Shown here one piece after another: positions 1-11,717 of a stretch of 64,000 nt of DNA. Where the stretch lies: assembly GCA_963556145.1 (NCBI GenBank), contig OY744466.1, positions 992,001-1,056,000 on the forward strand. Direction: 5' to 3'. The stretch comes from Hygrocybe punicea (Eukaryota > Basidiomycota > Agaricomycetes > Agaricales > Hygrophoraceae). How positions within the stretch are numbered: the stretch's first letter is position 1; each line of letters opens with the position of its first letter. The notes below the pieces were generated by a model. It was not told where the DNA came from. It searched no databases and saw nothing but the letters and a program-made list of their open reading frames with translations. Both the position numbers and the translations under genes were made by a program.

Positions 1-120
1 AGGAGCAGATAGCCCTTCAAGAATAGTACAACTTTCCCTCTACACCCATCTCAATCCATGCAGTATTTCATGAGATACAAGATTCAGCATTGGAAATTCT
101 ACTAAGTCCATATTTCCTAA

Positions 121-1299
121 TTGATTGAAAAAAGTGCACTTACTGCCAAGAATTATGCAAACAGCTGTAAACCTCCCCATCACGAAGATATCGCTAAATT
201 AAGTCACGCATCTATCATAGAAAAAGCTAACCAAATCATAAGCGACTTAGGAGCTCCAGACGGTCAAAAGTTTCGGGGCGTAACCAAACTTCGTAACGGA
301 GGGATACTACTCGAATCCAACATGGGACTACTTACTAAATGGTTACTAGAGGGTAACCGGTGCACCACCTTCGCATCCTGCTTCGGCCTCAGAGTGGGAA
401 TTAAGTCACAAACATATAACATCATAGCCTACTTTGTCCCACTAACATTCGACCCTTTTAACACAGAAAACCTAAGGGAAATAGAGGAAACTAATGATCT
501 ACCACCTGGCTCTATCATCAAATCAAACTGGATCACACCCAAAGAAAAATGGGCAACTAACCAAACTTGCGGCCACGCTACCTTCGCTCTCTCCTCTCCT
601 GATACTGCTAACACCATTATATCCAAAGGTTTCTATGTCTGCCACAAACGCATCAGAGCCAACAAAACCAAAAGGGAGCCACTCCGATGCCTACGCTGTC
701 AGATGTGGAACCATATCGCACCATCATGCCCGGCCCCTAAGGACGTTTGCGGAACATGCGGCAACAGCCATCGCACCGTGGACTGCACTATTACTGACAG
801 ACGAAGGTGCACACCTTGCGGAAAGGATGGACACGCCAGCTGGGATCGTACTTGCCCCACATTTATCAAGAAATGCAAAGACCTGGACGCGAATAATATA
901 GAAAATCGCATGCCCTACTTTCCTATGAGTGATCCCTGGACTCAAGCCCTCACACCTCCAGAAAACCCACTCCCTATTATGATCCCTGACTCTTCCATCC
1001 ATCGGCCGATGCTCAGACCTGAAGATAGACATTACATCCCCAACCCAAGTGCTCAATACCCCTCATCAAACAACCACGCCCATTCTAGGGTATCTCAGAA
1101 TCGCTCCAGACCCACACAAGATGCCCCCTCCCACCTCACTCAATCCACACTCCCCTTCTCTGCTATTACCAACCCGTTACCCACCGACGCCACCCAACAC
1201 GTCCGTACCCTGGAAGGATGGGGGGATCGTCCCCCCTCACCTCTTTCAACCTTCATTAGTGGACCATCCAACCACCCCGATGCCTTGCCCCTTGTCTAA
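121..1299 (+). CDS. LINE ORF1 (gag-like zinc-knuckle protein), copy 1
   Basis: An open frame of about 392 residues encodes a gag-like RNA-binding protein that would coat the element RNA. Three consecutive cysteine/histidine knuckles lie near residues 195-250: C-x2-C-x4-H-x4-C, C-x2-C-x3-H-x4-C and C-x2-C-x4-H-x6-C. They are followed by a conserved 'KKCKDLDANNIENRMPY' block shared with copy 2, then a Pro/Ser/His-rich tail. No clear initiator ATG is seen at the left edge, so the N-terminus is probably lost or lies outside the homologous part. The stop codon overlaps the start region of ORF2 by 20 nt. Unlike copy 2, this ORF1 has no internal stops. Confidence 0.75.
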   Translation: MIEKSALTAKNYANSCKPPHHEDIAKLSHASIIEKANQIISDLGAPDGQKFRGVTKLRNGGILLESNMGLLTKWLLEGNRCTTFASCFGLRVGIKSQTYNIIAYFVPLTFDPFNTENLREIEETNDLPPGSIIKSNWITPKEKWATNQTCGHATFALSSPDTANTIISKGFYVCHKRIRANKTKREPLRCLRCQMWNHIAPSCPAPKDVCGTCGNSHRTVDCTITDRRRCTPCGKDGHASWDRTCPTFIKKCKDLDANNIENRMPYFPMSDPWTQALTPPENPLPIMIPDSSIHRPMLRPEDRHYIPNPSAQYPSSNNHAHSRVSQNRSRPTQDAPSHLTQSTLPFSAITNPLPTDATQHVRTLEGWGDRPPSPLSTFISGPSNHPDALPLV

Positions 1300-4190
1300 T
1301 ATTCTGAACAACCAACCTAGTCACTTGAGCATCTGTCAGATCAATCTGAACAAATTGGCCAAGGCCCAATGGGACCTAAATTTGAACAAATTCAGCAAAT
1401 ACAACATTATCCTAATACAAGAACCTTACTTCGACAAATACAACAATACAAAAGCTACTCACGACTGGCGAGTCATCTACCCCACATCCCGCTATGACAT
1501 CGATGCGACAGTACGCTCAGTCATTTTTGTAAATACAAGGCTTGACACAACTACGTGGGAGCAAATCAAATTCCCGGATACCAACGACATCACCGCCATT
1601 CGCGTTTGAAGCCCCCACAGCAATATATCCCTCTTCAACATCTATAACGACTGTCTTCATTCCGACAACATCATGAAACTGTCCACTTACACCAAAGACA
1701 ATGCACATACCTTATATCGAGACAACCTGGACCACATGTTCTGGTGTGGGGACTTCAATCGACACCACCCCCTCTGGGATGAAGAAAGAAACCATCATCT
1801 ATTTACCACCGATGCACTAGACCAAGCATGACTCCTTATAGAAGCCACGACCGATCATAACATGACCATGGCCCTACCCAAAGACATTCCCACCCTAGAA
1901 TTGATGGTCACCAAAAACTGGACATGAACTGACAACGTCTTCTGTACGGTCAAAACATTAGATACAATAATCCTCTGTGACACAAGCCCCAATGAACGCC
2001 CAACAGGAACAGACCACATTCCCATTACTATCACACTACTCGTACACGCGTTACAACCGCCACACGCGACTACATCATGACTGATTGGAAAAAGTTCTGC
2101 AACTCCTTATCTCTCCGTCTTCACGCCAACCATCCCAGCCCAGTCGAAATAGTATCCGAACAACAGCTCAACAAAACCATAACAGACCTTACTAATGCTC
2201 TACAAGCCACCGTCAACGAAATCATTCCACTGGCAAAACCAACACCACACTCCAAAAGATGGTGGAACAAAGAACTGACAGCACTTAGGAAAGCCAAAAA
2301 CAAACTAAGCTTTAAATCCTACAGGAACAGAGCTACGCCTGACCACCCTGTCCATGAAGAACATCATTGGGCAAGAAACAAATATGGCGATGCTATTATG
2401 AAGGCCAAAGAGGAACACTGGTTGAGCTTCCTGGAAGATGCCAATGATTACAACATCTGGACGGTCAACCGCTGTATCTCTAACCCTATTAGTGACTATC
2501 CCCGAGGGGATGGAGGCAACCCAGCGATACCTGCCCTTGAGTACAAGGACCAGGATGGTACTACAAAATTCGCTACATCTAATATTGAGAAGAGCACAGT
2601 AATCATGGCGAGTTTTTTCTGCCCTCCACCGCCCACATCTACTGTACCACGGAATTATGTTTACCCCACTAGAATAGCTTTTCACCTGCTCATCACTTGA
2701 GACCAGATCCTTAACCACATCAGCAAAGTCAAACCCTTCAAGGCCCCAGGCCCTGACGGCATCCCGAATAAGATAGACGCCATGAGGAACCAGCACCCTT
2801 GTGTAATGCAATCACGTGATGTTCCCACGGCCAAATGTTGACCTTGGCCAGGCAAAATCGGGAAATATATATGTACCATAACTGTAGCATAGTCCTTTTG
2901 ACTTGAGAAATCATACTGGCTGGTAAATTGCAATCTCCAAGACACTTCAAGTGCAGAATGAGCTTTGGACAGTAACCCGCATCAGGAGATTGAGTTCTGG
3001 CCTGTGTTTCCTGCCAGGCTAGTCACTCTTCAGAGTTTTCCAGGTCATGTGGTGTATTACATAAGCGGCCAAATGTATGCTCCAAAATATCAAAACTCTG
3101 GCAATCCACATGAAAAGTGATTTGGAAACATTTATTGAAAAGTTTCTTAATTTGGTAATAACTTGCTCAATTCCTGGAATATAAAGAAACTGTCTCCTAG
3201 GAGCACAAGCCCAGACATATTCCTACCATTTCCAGCAATGATATTAGTGAAAAGATTATTGATGTGGAAGGTATAAGACATGGTAGACAGTCAATTATTG
3301 GCTTATGTAATGGGTGCTGGTTCCTGATGGCGTCTATCTTATAGTGCTTAAGGAAATGAGCCACGTAATCATCGACCACTTATACCATATTTACAATGCC
3401 TTTTTCAAACTCGACACATATTACAACAAATGGAAGGAATCAACCACCTGTGTACTATGAAAACCCAGCAAATCCCGCTATGACATATCCAAAGCCTACC
3501 GGCCCATAGCCCTCCTGAATACACTACTGAAGATATTCACATTGATACTAACAGAAATCATTGTGCAACTAACAGAAGAACACCAGCTACTACCCTCGAC
3601 CCACTTTGGGGGCAGACCTGGCCGCTTGACCACTGACTCCATGAACCTTCTGGTAAATTGCATCAAGCATGCCTGGAGAAATAAGAGGGTAGCCACCGTA
3701 CTCTTCTTAGACATAGAAGGTGCCTTTCCCAATGCAGTCACGGACCACCTGCTACACAACCTCAGAAGATGGCGCATACCCAAACCAATTGTCACCCTAA
3801 TCGGCCATACCCTTTCAGATAGAGCAACACGCCTCAAATTCGACGACTATGTCTCTGATCCCATAAAACTCGTAAATGGCATAGGCCAGGGCGATCTGCT
3901 TTCCATGATCATCTATCTATATTACAACACGGACTTACTTGATATACCTACAGGTCCTCGAGAACTCGCAGTAGCCTTTGTAGACGACGCAGCGCTATAT
4001 GCAGAAGGTAATACATTGCCGAAACCAACAATACCATCAGGAACATGATGAATAAACGTGGCAGTGCATACAAGTGGTCCAAAAGACATAACTCAGGTCT
4101 CTTGATCCTTGACCGCGTGGCACCCTTCTGGGACCCCGCAAATTGGATCTCTTCATCAGTGGCTTTAGGCCCTCCATTAAATACATTTAC
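1280..4190 (+). pseudogene. LINE ORF2 endonuclease/reverse transcriptase, copy 1, broken
   Basis: The ATG at 1280 overlaps the ORF1 stop. An endonuclease/exonuclease/phosphatase domain shows 'QEPYFDKYNN' (~1420), 'CGDFNRHHPLWDEE' (~1745) and T-D-H near 2015. The RT domain follows with 'PGPDGIP' (~2750), 'GGRPGR' (~3610), 'GIGQGD' (~3885) and the catalytic F-V-D-D (~3975). Breaks are TGA stops at 1607, 1829, 1925, 2698 and ~3458, a frameshift between 1927 and 2077, a 569-bp MITE at 2771-3339, and a further frameshift near 4015. Several TGAs correspond to arginine codons in copy 2, which fits CGA-to-TGA decay. The C-terminal RNase H region is absent. Confidence 0.85.
2771..3339. mobile_element. 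569-bp Tc1/mariner-like MITE inserted in LINE ORF2
   Basis: Terminal inverted repeats of about 28 bp start AGATAGACGCCAT and differ by one base between the two ends. The element is flanked by a TA dinucleotide on both sides (2769-2770 and 3340-3341). Removing the element plus one TA gives the reading G-I-P-N-I-V-L-K-E, which matches G-I-P-N-V-V-L-K-E in LINE copy 2. The interior has no convincing coding capacity. TA duplication and TIR length are typical of non-autonomous Tc1/mariner elements; no transposase source is seen in this window. Confidence 0.9.
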
Positions 4191-4199
4191 ACTCAATAC

Positions 4200-7100
4200 C
4201 TCTTACAATACCAGTATTAGTCGACCCCACCCATCAAAACTAACCACCAGCCAAAAATGCAACAGTCCACGCTCCCCAGCGGCAAAAACAGCCCCAAATC
4301 AACAAGTCAAGACCCCATTACCAACAAAATGACCTCCATACCCCAATCCAGTTCGTGCAGAAAGAAGAACCCTAGACAGGATGACACAGAATATGATGAC
4401 ATAGACACCACGGAGGAGGCCACGGAATACCTCTCCGCTAAGTTCCCCACTCTTGATCATAAAAATTACGACGCGTCCATTCTTTCCGGAATGTTACTTC
4501 ATCTAGTTACAGGAAATGACCTCGCTACCAATACCACTGCTCACAACACCATCAAATCCATCGCTCTCATCCTTCTCAATCTTGACCTAGAGCTTAAAGC
4601 CACGGTGCTATCCAAACAGCTAAGCGACAGATTAAGCGTCGATCAACCTATCCCTACCTTGCAAAGCTTTGAGCCCATTATTAACTCAATCGTTGACAGA
4701 GTCACCAAAAACTCCAAGAATAATTTAGAACAAGCAAAGAACCAACTACAACAGCTCGCCAATGACATCCAAACTTCGTCAAACGCCCTCAAGGCCACTG
4801 CGACAACATACAAAGACGCATTAGTAAACCAACCTAGAACCCCCCATCCCAACCCCAAAAGTTCACCAACTAGCTCAAGAGAAGCTCTACAGGCCTGACA
4901 AATTCTACTCGATGTCAAACCACCCCTCAGCGAAGAACTAACAAAAATCAGCCACGCTGGTATTGTCAAGAAGGCCAACCATGCTATCTGCATGATAGGA
5001 GCTCCGGAAGGCCAAAAATTCTGAGGCGCTTCCAGACTCCGAAATGGAGGTATCCTCCTAGAAGCGAACTCGGACCTATTGGTTAAATGGATACTCTCTG
5101 ACACTCATCGCGAAGAATTTATGGCTAACTTCAGATACGGTGCAGACATCAAAACTCGGACCTTCTCAATTATAGCTTACTTCATCCCCCTCACGTTCAA
5201 CCCAGATGACTCAGGCAACCTAAGAGAAATTGAAGAAACCAACGACTTACCAGCGGGCTCCATCGTTAAGGCTAACTGGATTAAACTGAAAGAGAAACGA
5301 GCAGCTAATCAGACCTGCGGCCACGCTATATTCACACTCTCTACTCCCGACTCCGCTAACTCAATATTATCCAAAGGCTTTTATATATGCCACAAACGCA
5401 TTAAAGCCAATAAATGCAAAAGGGAGCCCCTCCGCTGCCTACGATGTCAATTATGGAACCACGTAGCTTCCTCGTGTCCAGTTCATAGCGATACTTGTGG
5501 TACATGCGGCAATGGTCATCGCACCGTAGACTGTACAATTAGCAACAAACCTCGATGCACACCGTGCGGCAGGGATGGACATACCAGTTGGGATAGAGCG
5601 TGCCCCACATTTATCAAAAAATGCAAAGACATGGACGCCAACAACATAGAAAATCACATGCCATATTACCCCACAGATGAACCTTGGACTCACACTCTCG
5701 CACCAGCCAAACATACACAACCCTCCCCACTTAACACCTACGAACATCGCCCAGTACTAAGCCACGAAGACCACCACTACGCCCCCAACCCGTCCTCACA
5801 ACATACGTGCCCACACAGATCCCAAAATCCGAACTCGAACTCGAACCCCCATCCCTACCCCAACCCAAATCAAATCCAAAATCAATCCAGGCCTTCTCAG
5901 AACACATGTCACTCCACCCAATCCACACTCCCCTTCACCCTGAACACACAAGCCCCCCCAAACCCCAATCCTACCACTGCTACACATACACGCACCCCAG
6001 AAGGCTGGGGCAATCGTCCCCTGTCACCACTCTCTGCCTTTAATATAGACACACCCAATTTCCCCGACCGTCTACCCCATGCTTAATACCCCCAATGCAC
6101 AGCTGTACCGACTAAATATTTGGCAGATCAATCTCAACAAATCAGCTAAGGCACAATGGGACCTCATCAACTCGAACATGTACAACAAATGCGACATTCT
6201 ACTCATCCAAGAACCTTACTTCGACAAGTATAACAACACCAAGGCCACCCACGATTGGTGAGTCATTTACCCCACTTCCCACTTCACCATCGATACGACG
6301 ATCAGATCAGTTATACTTGTCAATTCCAAGCTCGCCACAACCACTTGGGAACAAATCAAACTCCCAAACTTTAATGACATCACCGCCATCCGCATCTGAA
6401 GCCCACACGGCAACCTCTCCATCTTTAATATATACAACGACTGCACCCACTCCAATAATATAGAATTACTATCGACCTTCGCCAATGCCAACGCAGCTAC
6501 CCTCTATCAGGATGCCCCCGACCATATGATTTGGTGTGGAGATTTCAACCGGCACCACCCCTTATGGGATGAAGAATGCAACCACCATCTCTTCACCAAT
6601 AATGCCCTAGAACAAGCACGTATCCTCGTAGATGCAACAATCGACCACAACATGGTAATGGCGCTACCTAAAAATCTACCCACACTGGAATCTATGGCAA
6701 CCAAAAACTGGACACGGACCAACAATGTCTTCTGCTCAGCCAAAACTGCGGACTCCATAATTATATGCGACATGAGACCCGATGAGCACCCTACAGGCAC
6801 CGACCACATCCCTATACTCACCTCTATATCCTTCCACACCAGTACACGCACAATGACACCCACACGCGATTTCGTCTCGACAGACTGGGATGCTTTCCGC
6901 AAATCATTATCCCTCCGTCTTCGCCTTCACCCAGGCCCAACCGTCATAACGACCAAACAACAATAAGATTCGGTAATCAAAAATCTAACAGTAGCATTAC
7001 AAGATACCATACAGGAAATTGTCCCAATCTCCAAACCAACCCCACACTCCAAAAGATGGTGGAATAATGACCTCTCAGCCTTAAAAAAAAAGAAAAACAA

Positions 7101-8092
7101 GCTAAGTTTCAAATCGTACAGATACAGAGCAGTACCTGACCACCCCGTTCACGAAGCACACTGCATAGCAAGGAACAAATATGGCAATGCCATCATGAAG
7201 GCCAAGGATGAGCATTGGTCCAGTTTCCTCGAGGAGGCAAACGAACACAATCTTTGGATGGTCAATCGCTGCATCTCCAATCCCATCAGCGATTACCCAA
7301 GAGGAGATGGTGGAATCACGGCAATCCCCACACTCGAATACATATCACAGAACGGTACTACCAGTTACGCTATTTCCAATGAAGACAAAAGCAAAGCTAT
7401 CGTGGCTAGCTTCTTTCCCTCACCGCCACCAAACTCCACCGTGCCGCAGGACTACGTCTACCCCGCTAGAGTAGAATACACGCCAATCATCACGCACGAC
7501 CAAATCATAAACAAAGTCAAACCCTTCAAAACTCCGGGCCCCGACGGCATCCCAAATGTGGTCCTCAAAGAAACGACCGGCATCCTCATCGATCATTTAT
7601 TCCACATCTACAACGCATTCTTCGATCTTGATACCTACCACGATGCTTGGAAAACTTCCACAACCTGCGTCCTCAGAAAACCAGGCAAACCACGCTACGA
7701 CATCCCTAAAGTATACCGACCTATCGCCCTCCTCAATACTATACCGAAAATACTCACCTCGATACTGACAGAAACCATTGTACAGCTAACTGAGGAACAC
7801 CAACTCCTGCCATCGACCCACTTCGGTGGCAGACCAGGCCGATCCACCACCGACTCCATGCATCTTCTGGTCAATCGCATAAAGCATGCCTGGAGAAACA
7901 AAAAAGTGGCAACAATATTATTTCTGGACTTAGAAGGAGCCTTTCCAAACGCGGTAACGGCTTGTCTACTACACAATCTGAGGAAACGCTGCATCCCAGA
8001 ACAACTAGTCTCCTTAATCGGACACATCCTATCGGATAGAACCACACGCCTAAAATTTGATGACTATATCCAACCTCATCAAACTCATTGTG
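4200..8092 (+). mobile_element. LINE-type non-LTR retrotransposon, copy 2 (decayed)
   Basis: This second, diverged member of the same LINE family lies directly downstream of copy 1 in the same orientation. It has a longer 5' part than copy 1, with ORF1 starting near 4257-4329. It is cut off inside the RT domain near 8092, just before the G-I-G-Q-G-D block. Both neighbours therefore lack their 3' ends, which is not the 5'-truncation normally left by target-primed reverse transcription. Confidence 0.85.
4257..6086 (+). pseudogene. LINE ORF1 (gag-like), copy 2, two stops
   Basis: One continuous frame runs from an ATG near 4257 or 4329 to the stop at 6084-6086, broken by TGA at 4896-4898 and TGA at 5022-5024. 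The second replaces the Arg of K-F-R-G in copy 1. The N-terminal half, absent from copy 1, has an acidic segment (D-D-T-E-Y-D-D) and a likely coiled coil around 'NNLEQAKNQLQQLANDIQ'. The C-terminal half has the same three zinc knuckles as copy 1 and an Asn/Pro-rich tail near 5820-5900. The stop overlaps the ORF2 ATG by 8 nt, which suggests termination-reinitiation coupling. Confidence 0.8.
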
Positions 8093-8106
8093 TGACCTTG
8101 ACATGA
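6079..8106 (+). pseudogene. LINE ORF2 endonuclease/reverse transcriptase, copy 2, truncated
   Basis: The frame starts at the ATG at 6079. It carries the endonuclease motifs 'QEPYFDKYNN' (~6210), 'CGDFNRHHPLWDEE' (~6535) and T-D-H (~6800), then the RT start 'PGPDGIP' (~7540) and 'GGRPGR' (~7825). In-frame stops are TGA at 6259, TGA at 6397 and TAA at 6964; the first sits where copy 1 has Arg. The long frame from 7195 is open, but homology ends near 8092, before G-I-G-Q-G-D and the catalytic Asp pair, so the enzyme could not work. The last few codons to the stop at 8104-8106 come from unrelated sequence after a small frameshift. Confidence 0.85.
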
Positions 8107-8255
8107 AGTAACTGTACTAACTAAGGAGTCCGGAGTGTCTTCTGTATGCAATATGCTTTCAAGGGGGTGTACCGGCATGTCCCAGACCCATCCTGCACAG
8201 TGGTCAGGGACCAGCATATCCGCTCGTTGGTTTGTCTGGGCCATCCGACTTCTGC

Positions 8256-9770
8256 TTATGTGGACAGCCCCCTTTCATTTCCCTGGATGTCGTCGTAGTT
8301 GTTCGAGTAAAAGTATCCACCGTACTCATGCGCATGGTTGTCGAACCCATCGTAGGCTTGGTGTCCATGGGACATGTAGTTCACGTTTTGTGTTTGGTGC
8401 TCTTTCCACAATTTGCAGGCGATGTGTGATGCTATTCTGCGCCAGGTACGTTCGTGTTCAGAGAGTGTAACCCCCCTGCAAACTGGGGCTGCCGTGCGGT
8501 GGCCTGCTTGGCCGCAATCCCAGCATTCGCAGGATCCGAGTGGCGCAGTACCAGGACTCAACAGGTACAGGTGTAGTTTGTCTGGTTGTATGTTACCGTT
8601 GATGCGGTGCCACTCGTTGACTTGGGTTCTGTAAGCGGTGCATCCCGCATCCGTGTCAGGGTGTTGTTGTATTGCAAGGTTTTGTAGGTCTTGGTCGAGC
8701 GGCAATGGGACGGCCCCTGGTGTTGGGTCCAGATGGAAGTGGGCCAGGTTGTTGTGCTGTGCTCGTGGGGTCAGGTCCGCCTCTGTAGGGACATAGGGCT
8801 AGCCCCCAGCCTGTGAACAGATTCCCCCTGCCTCCCATATTGTTGACGAATGGGTCGGGTGGATTCCCCCGGGTGGTGTGTGTTCGGTAATGCTGGATGG
8901 TGGTGTGTTGTTGTGGGGGGTTGATTGGGTGGTGGATGTGGGTGTTGGTAAGGGTTTCGTGCAGGGCTTTTCTAGGTGGGCGGTTTCCTCGTCTTTCTCG
9001 TATTTCGCTACAGTTTCCTGCAGGTGAATGACGTCGATACTGCGCATGGTGTCGGTGAGTTCTTCGTATGTAGTACAAGACTTGTGTCTGATAATGTCAT
9101 GGACCGGCACTGGCAGTGCATCGAACATGTCTTGTAATAGGAGGCCGTTTGTGTCATCAGCATCTTTCACCTTGGGGATAAGTCCATTTGCCCATTTGAT
9201 GTGGGTCCAGACCTCTTTGGATCCCATCATCTCAGTTTTTGTGCTGAGGGTTTCGACGCTGAGGGTCCATTCCTTGAGTTCTCGGATGCATTCGGCCTTG
9301 GATGGTTTGTGAACGGTGTTCTTTGGCCACTGTTTCTCGAATGCCTCGACCAACTTATCCCAGTCGCCTTTAACGTCATCGGCTAGTCCGTCTAGCCATT
9401 GGTCAGCGGTGCTGCCGAAGTCCAGGTTGTTTCAAAGGCAGTCGATCTTCTTCTTGTCCATTGTATACTCTTTGTCCTCGATTTTGATGTTGATCTTGCG
9501 TAGGAATTGGCTGGAGGTCATTTTTTTGTCAGGGCCGCCATCCCAGCGCAGGGAGCTGGACTCACCCATTCTGGTTCTAGGTGCGGGTGGTTGGGGAGCG
9601 GTTGGTGATGTTGGTGGTGTGGTTGGTTGTGGGTTCTCGGACTCAGTCGACAATGTTGTGATGGAGGAAATGGATGATGTTGATGATGAACTCAAGTATC
9701 TACTGTTTTTGTCTTGGGCTCGCAGGGTGGTCCTGCATTTGGGTGGTGTGTTACGTGGGTGGCTTAACAA
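8256..9770 (-). pseudogene. LTR-retrotransposon gag pseudogene
   Basis: One reading frame of about 505 codons is interrupted by TGA at 9432-9434 and TAG at 8799-8801. The N-terminal part is Ser/Pro-rich. A central block holds Trp-rich helical sequence (W-x6-V-x2-F-x3-W) typical of retrotransposon gag domains, then 'HDIIRHKSCTTYEEL'. A Pro/Thr/His-rich linker leads to one CCHC-like zinc finger, 'CWDCGQAGHRTAAPVC', near 8510-8560. No protease, RT or integrase follows, so only the gag portion of a gypsy-like element remains. The segment 8107-8255 shows nothing else. Confidence 0.75.
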
Positions 9771-9807
9771 CGCCGTTTTGTGGTACTGGAATTGGTGTAG
9801 TATGTAG

Positions 9808-9893
9808 CTGTTCTCGGTACGCGGTTCTCAGTTCTGGGTGTTTCGGTTCTCAGTGCTCGGTTCTTGGTTCGCAGTGCTTGGTGCTCGGTTCTG
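9808..9893. repeat. Short tandem array around GCTCGGTTCT
   Basis: Several imperfect copies of a ~10-20 bp unit built on CGGTTCT (GCTCGGTTCTTGG, GCGGTTCTCAG and so on) lie just upstream of the minus-strand gag pseudogene. They could be remnants of its leader or LTR. Positions 9894-10090 show no gene or LTR end that I can define. Confidence 0.5.
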
Positions 9894-10093
9894 TGCAAGG
9901 TGTTCAGATGGCGTGGGTGTTGAAGTGTGCTCTCATCACCACGTTGTGGAGGGACGGAGCCTGCTGAGGGAACTCAGACGGAATCGAGTGATGGTAGTGA
10001 TGATAATCGCTACAACACGAGGTCTGTGCTACTAAAGGAACTCAACCGTGGGAATCCTAGTCATGTGACTGTCCAGGTACATCTACTACACCG

Positions 10094-10206
10094 CTAGCCA
10101 TTGAGCCGAGCTGAAGTTTAGCTGAGCCAAGCTGCGGGATCGGCTAATGGCTTGGCAGGCTTGGCTTAGCTGTTAAGCCATTTTTGGCTGGCTCCTAGCA
10201 GCTCAA
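10094..10206. repeat. AGCT-rich tract, left
   Basis: This tract is dense in AGCT, GAGC and GGCT words, including AGCTGAGCCAAGCTG. A similar tract occurs at 11718-11846 and shares that word in inverted orientation. Such self-complementary tracts may be ends of a non-autonomous element of about 1.75 kb, but no target duplication was found. Confidence 0.45.
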
Positions 10207-10449
10207 ACGATTAAATTGTCCAAAATAGGCAATTCTACTTTGAGTCTCATTTTCTGGACCTATGCCTTCTTTCTCACCTGTCTTCCATGTCCCAACATCA
10301 CTGGGTAAGGCGACTCAGTAAATCTGATTAACAGGAAGTCTCTGACTGCCCATTTCTCTCTACAGTTCTGCAGGTGTGTTTAGGTGTAGAGACCAACAAT
10401 AACTGTGAGGTGTGTTTTTTTTGTTTCATTCACCTCCATTCACTCACCC

Positions 10450-11520
10450 TCTTCTAGAGAGTGAGTGAAGACAACGACGAGCACAATGGGGTGAAGTTCA
10501 GGAACCAACACCACCTTGGAGGGACCTTGCGAAGGCCAGGCCTGCATTGTGGCCAGGTGTTACCAAAGTACCTCGCAAGCACCAGGCGCACATCCATTGA
10601 TGTGGCTGGCCAGCCTCATGAGGTAAGATGCACCAGGTACTTTGTGAGGGCCACAGGATGTCAGTTGCTGTGGAGGCCTTGTGAGGGTCCTAGCAATGTC
10701 AATTCAGGTGCATCACAGATTGGGTAAAGGCAGAGTGGCTGCTACCTTGCCCATGGAACCCATATCTGTAATGGTTCTTGGGCAACCCAACCATTTCGGC
10801 ATAGCTTCATGCCAAAACCGCAGGTGGGGACCCACAGTTTTGCCACCAATTTCTTTACCTTGTGAGGATGACCAGCCATGTCAATTGACATGGGCCTGGC
10901 CCTTGTGAGATATTTTTTGACTTCCCACCTCGTGAGGGTGACTGGCCACATCAATTGACTGGGCCTGGCTCCTCATGAGGTATTTTTTGATTTCCTCACC
11001 TCACGAGGATGGCCATCCATGTCAATTGACATGGGCCCAGCCCTTGTGAGGTGTTCGATGGAGGTCTTTCATTCTCACAAGGCCATCCACATGGCCCTTG
11101 CAAGGTACTTGTGCCAGTTCTGGTGCCAGTGCCGGTACCAGTGCTAACGCAGGTTCCGGTGCTGATGCTGGTACTGGTGCTGGCACTGGTGCATGCTGGT
11201 GCCAGTGCTTTGTTACCCTCATTGCCATCACCTCGAAAGTACAAGATGCACATTATTCAATGCACACCTGTGTTTGCGAGGTAATGGAGGAGGGGTCACT
11301 GAGGGTGGGGTTGAGTGGAATGAGTGAAAATATATGTTGAAGAAAAAGAAAACATGTGTGGGTCGAAGTGTGGGTGCACCACACCCCTGACCTTGTTCAC
11401 CATCTCCCTAGTGTTTTGGTCACTGTCATAGTGGCCATTGTTGTTGTTGTTGTGGCTGTGGTCGCAGTCACAGTAGTCACAGGTGTGGTTGCGGTCATGG
11501 TCATTGCACTAGATTAGATT
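10450..11520. repeat. CAATTG-palindrome repeat region, left copy
   Basis: No gene is supported here. A degenerate unit recurs: a 'cctcgtgaggatgg'-like box, then a palindrome on TGTCAATTGACA, then 'gggcctggcccttgtgagg'. The full 16-bp palindrome CATGTCAATTGACATG occurs exactly at 10877-10892 and 11018-11033. A GGTGCCAGTGCTGG-type minisatellite occupies about 11105-11210, and a GTTGTTGTTGTGG tract lies near 11440. Long frames here arise from repeats. A diverged relative lies at 30590-31470. Confidence 0.6.
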
Positions 11521-11717
11521 GTGAGTGTGGCCAGCCACCCCTCACATTGTAAGGAATGTAAAGCTTGTGCTCACCTCTTGTTCACCTTGCATAGACTGTT
11601 CCAATGTCAATTGATGTTGCAATGTTCATATGCAAAGTGTTTGGTACATATTGCCGCCCCAACGCATGATTGCAGCCAAAGCGCTGGGCGTGATTATAGT
11701 AACTACCTTTTTAGGAC

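Larger units (their letters stand above)
121..4190 (+). mobile_element. LINE-type non-LTR retrotransposon, copy 1 (decayed)
   Basis: This is a two-ORF non-LTR element with a zinc-knuckle ORF1 followed by an endonuclease/reverse-transcriptase ORF2. It aligns along most of its length with a second copy just downstream. Homology begins near 160, so the 5' end may be truncated; bases 1-120 show nothing I recognise. The 3' end is also missing: after the RT catalytic block and the short W-S-K-R-H-N-S motif near 4075-4095 the sequence switches, near 4100-4250, to the start of copy 2. A MITE interrupts ORF2. The layout resembles the Tad1-type LINEs common in fungi, but the clade assignment is inferred. 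Confidence 0.85.

Noticed and set aside
11098..11340. 80-residue Gly/Ala/Ser-repeat ORF and its antisense
   Set aside because: Produced by the GGTGCCAGTGCTGG minisatellite; no start context or homologous copy.
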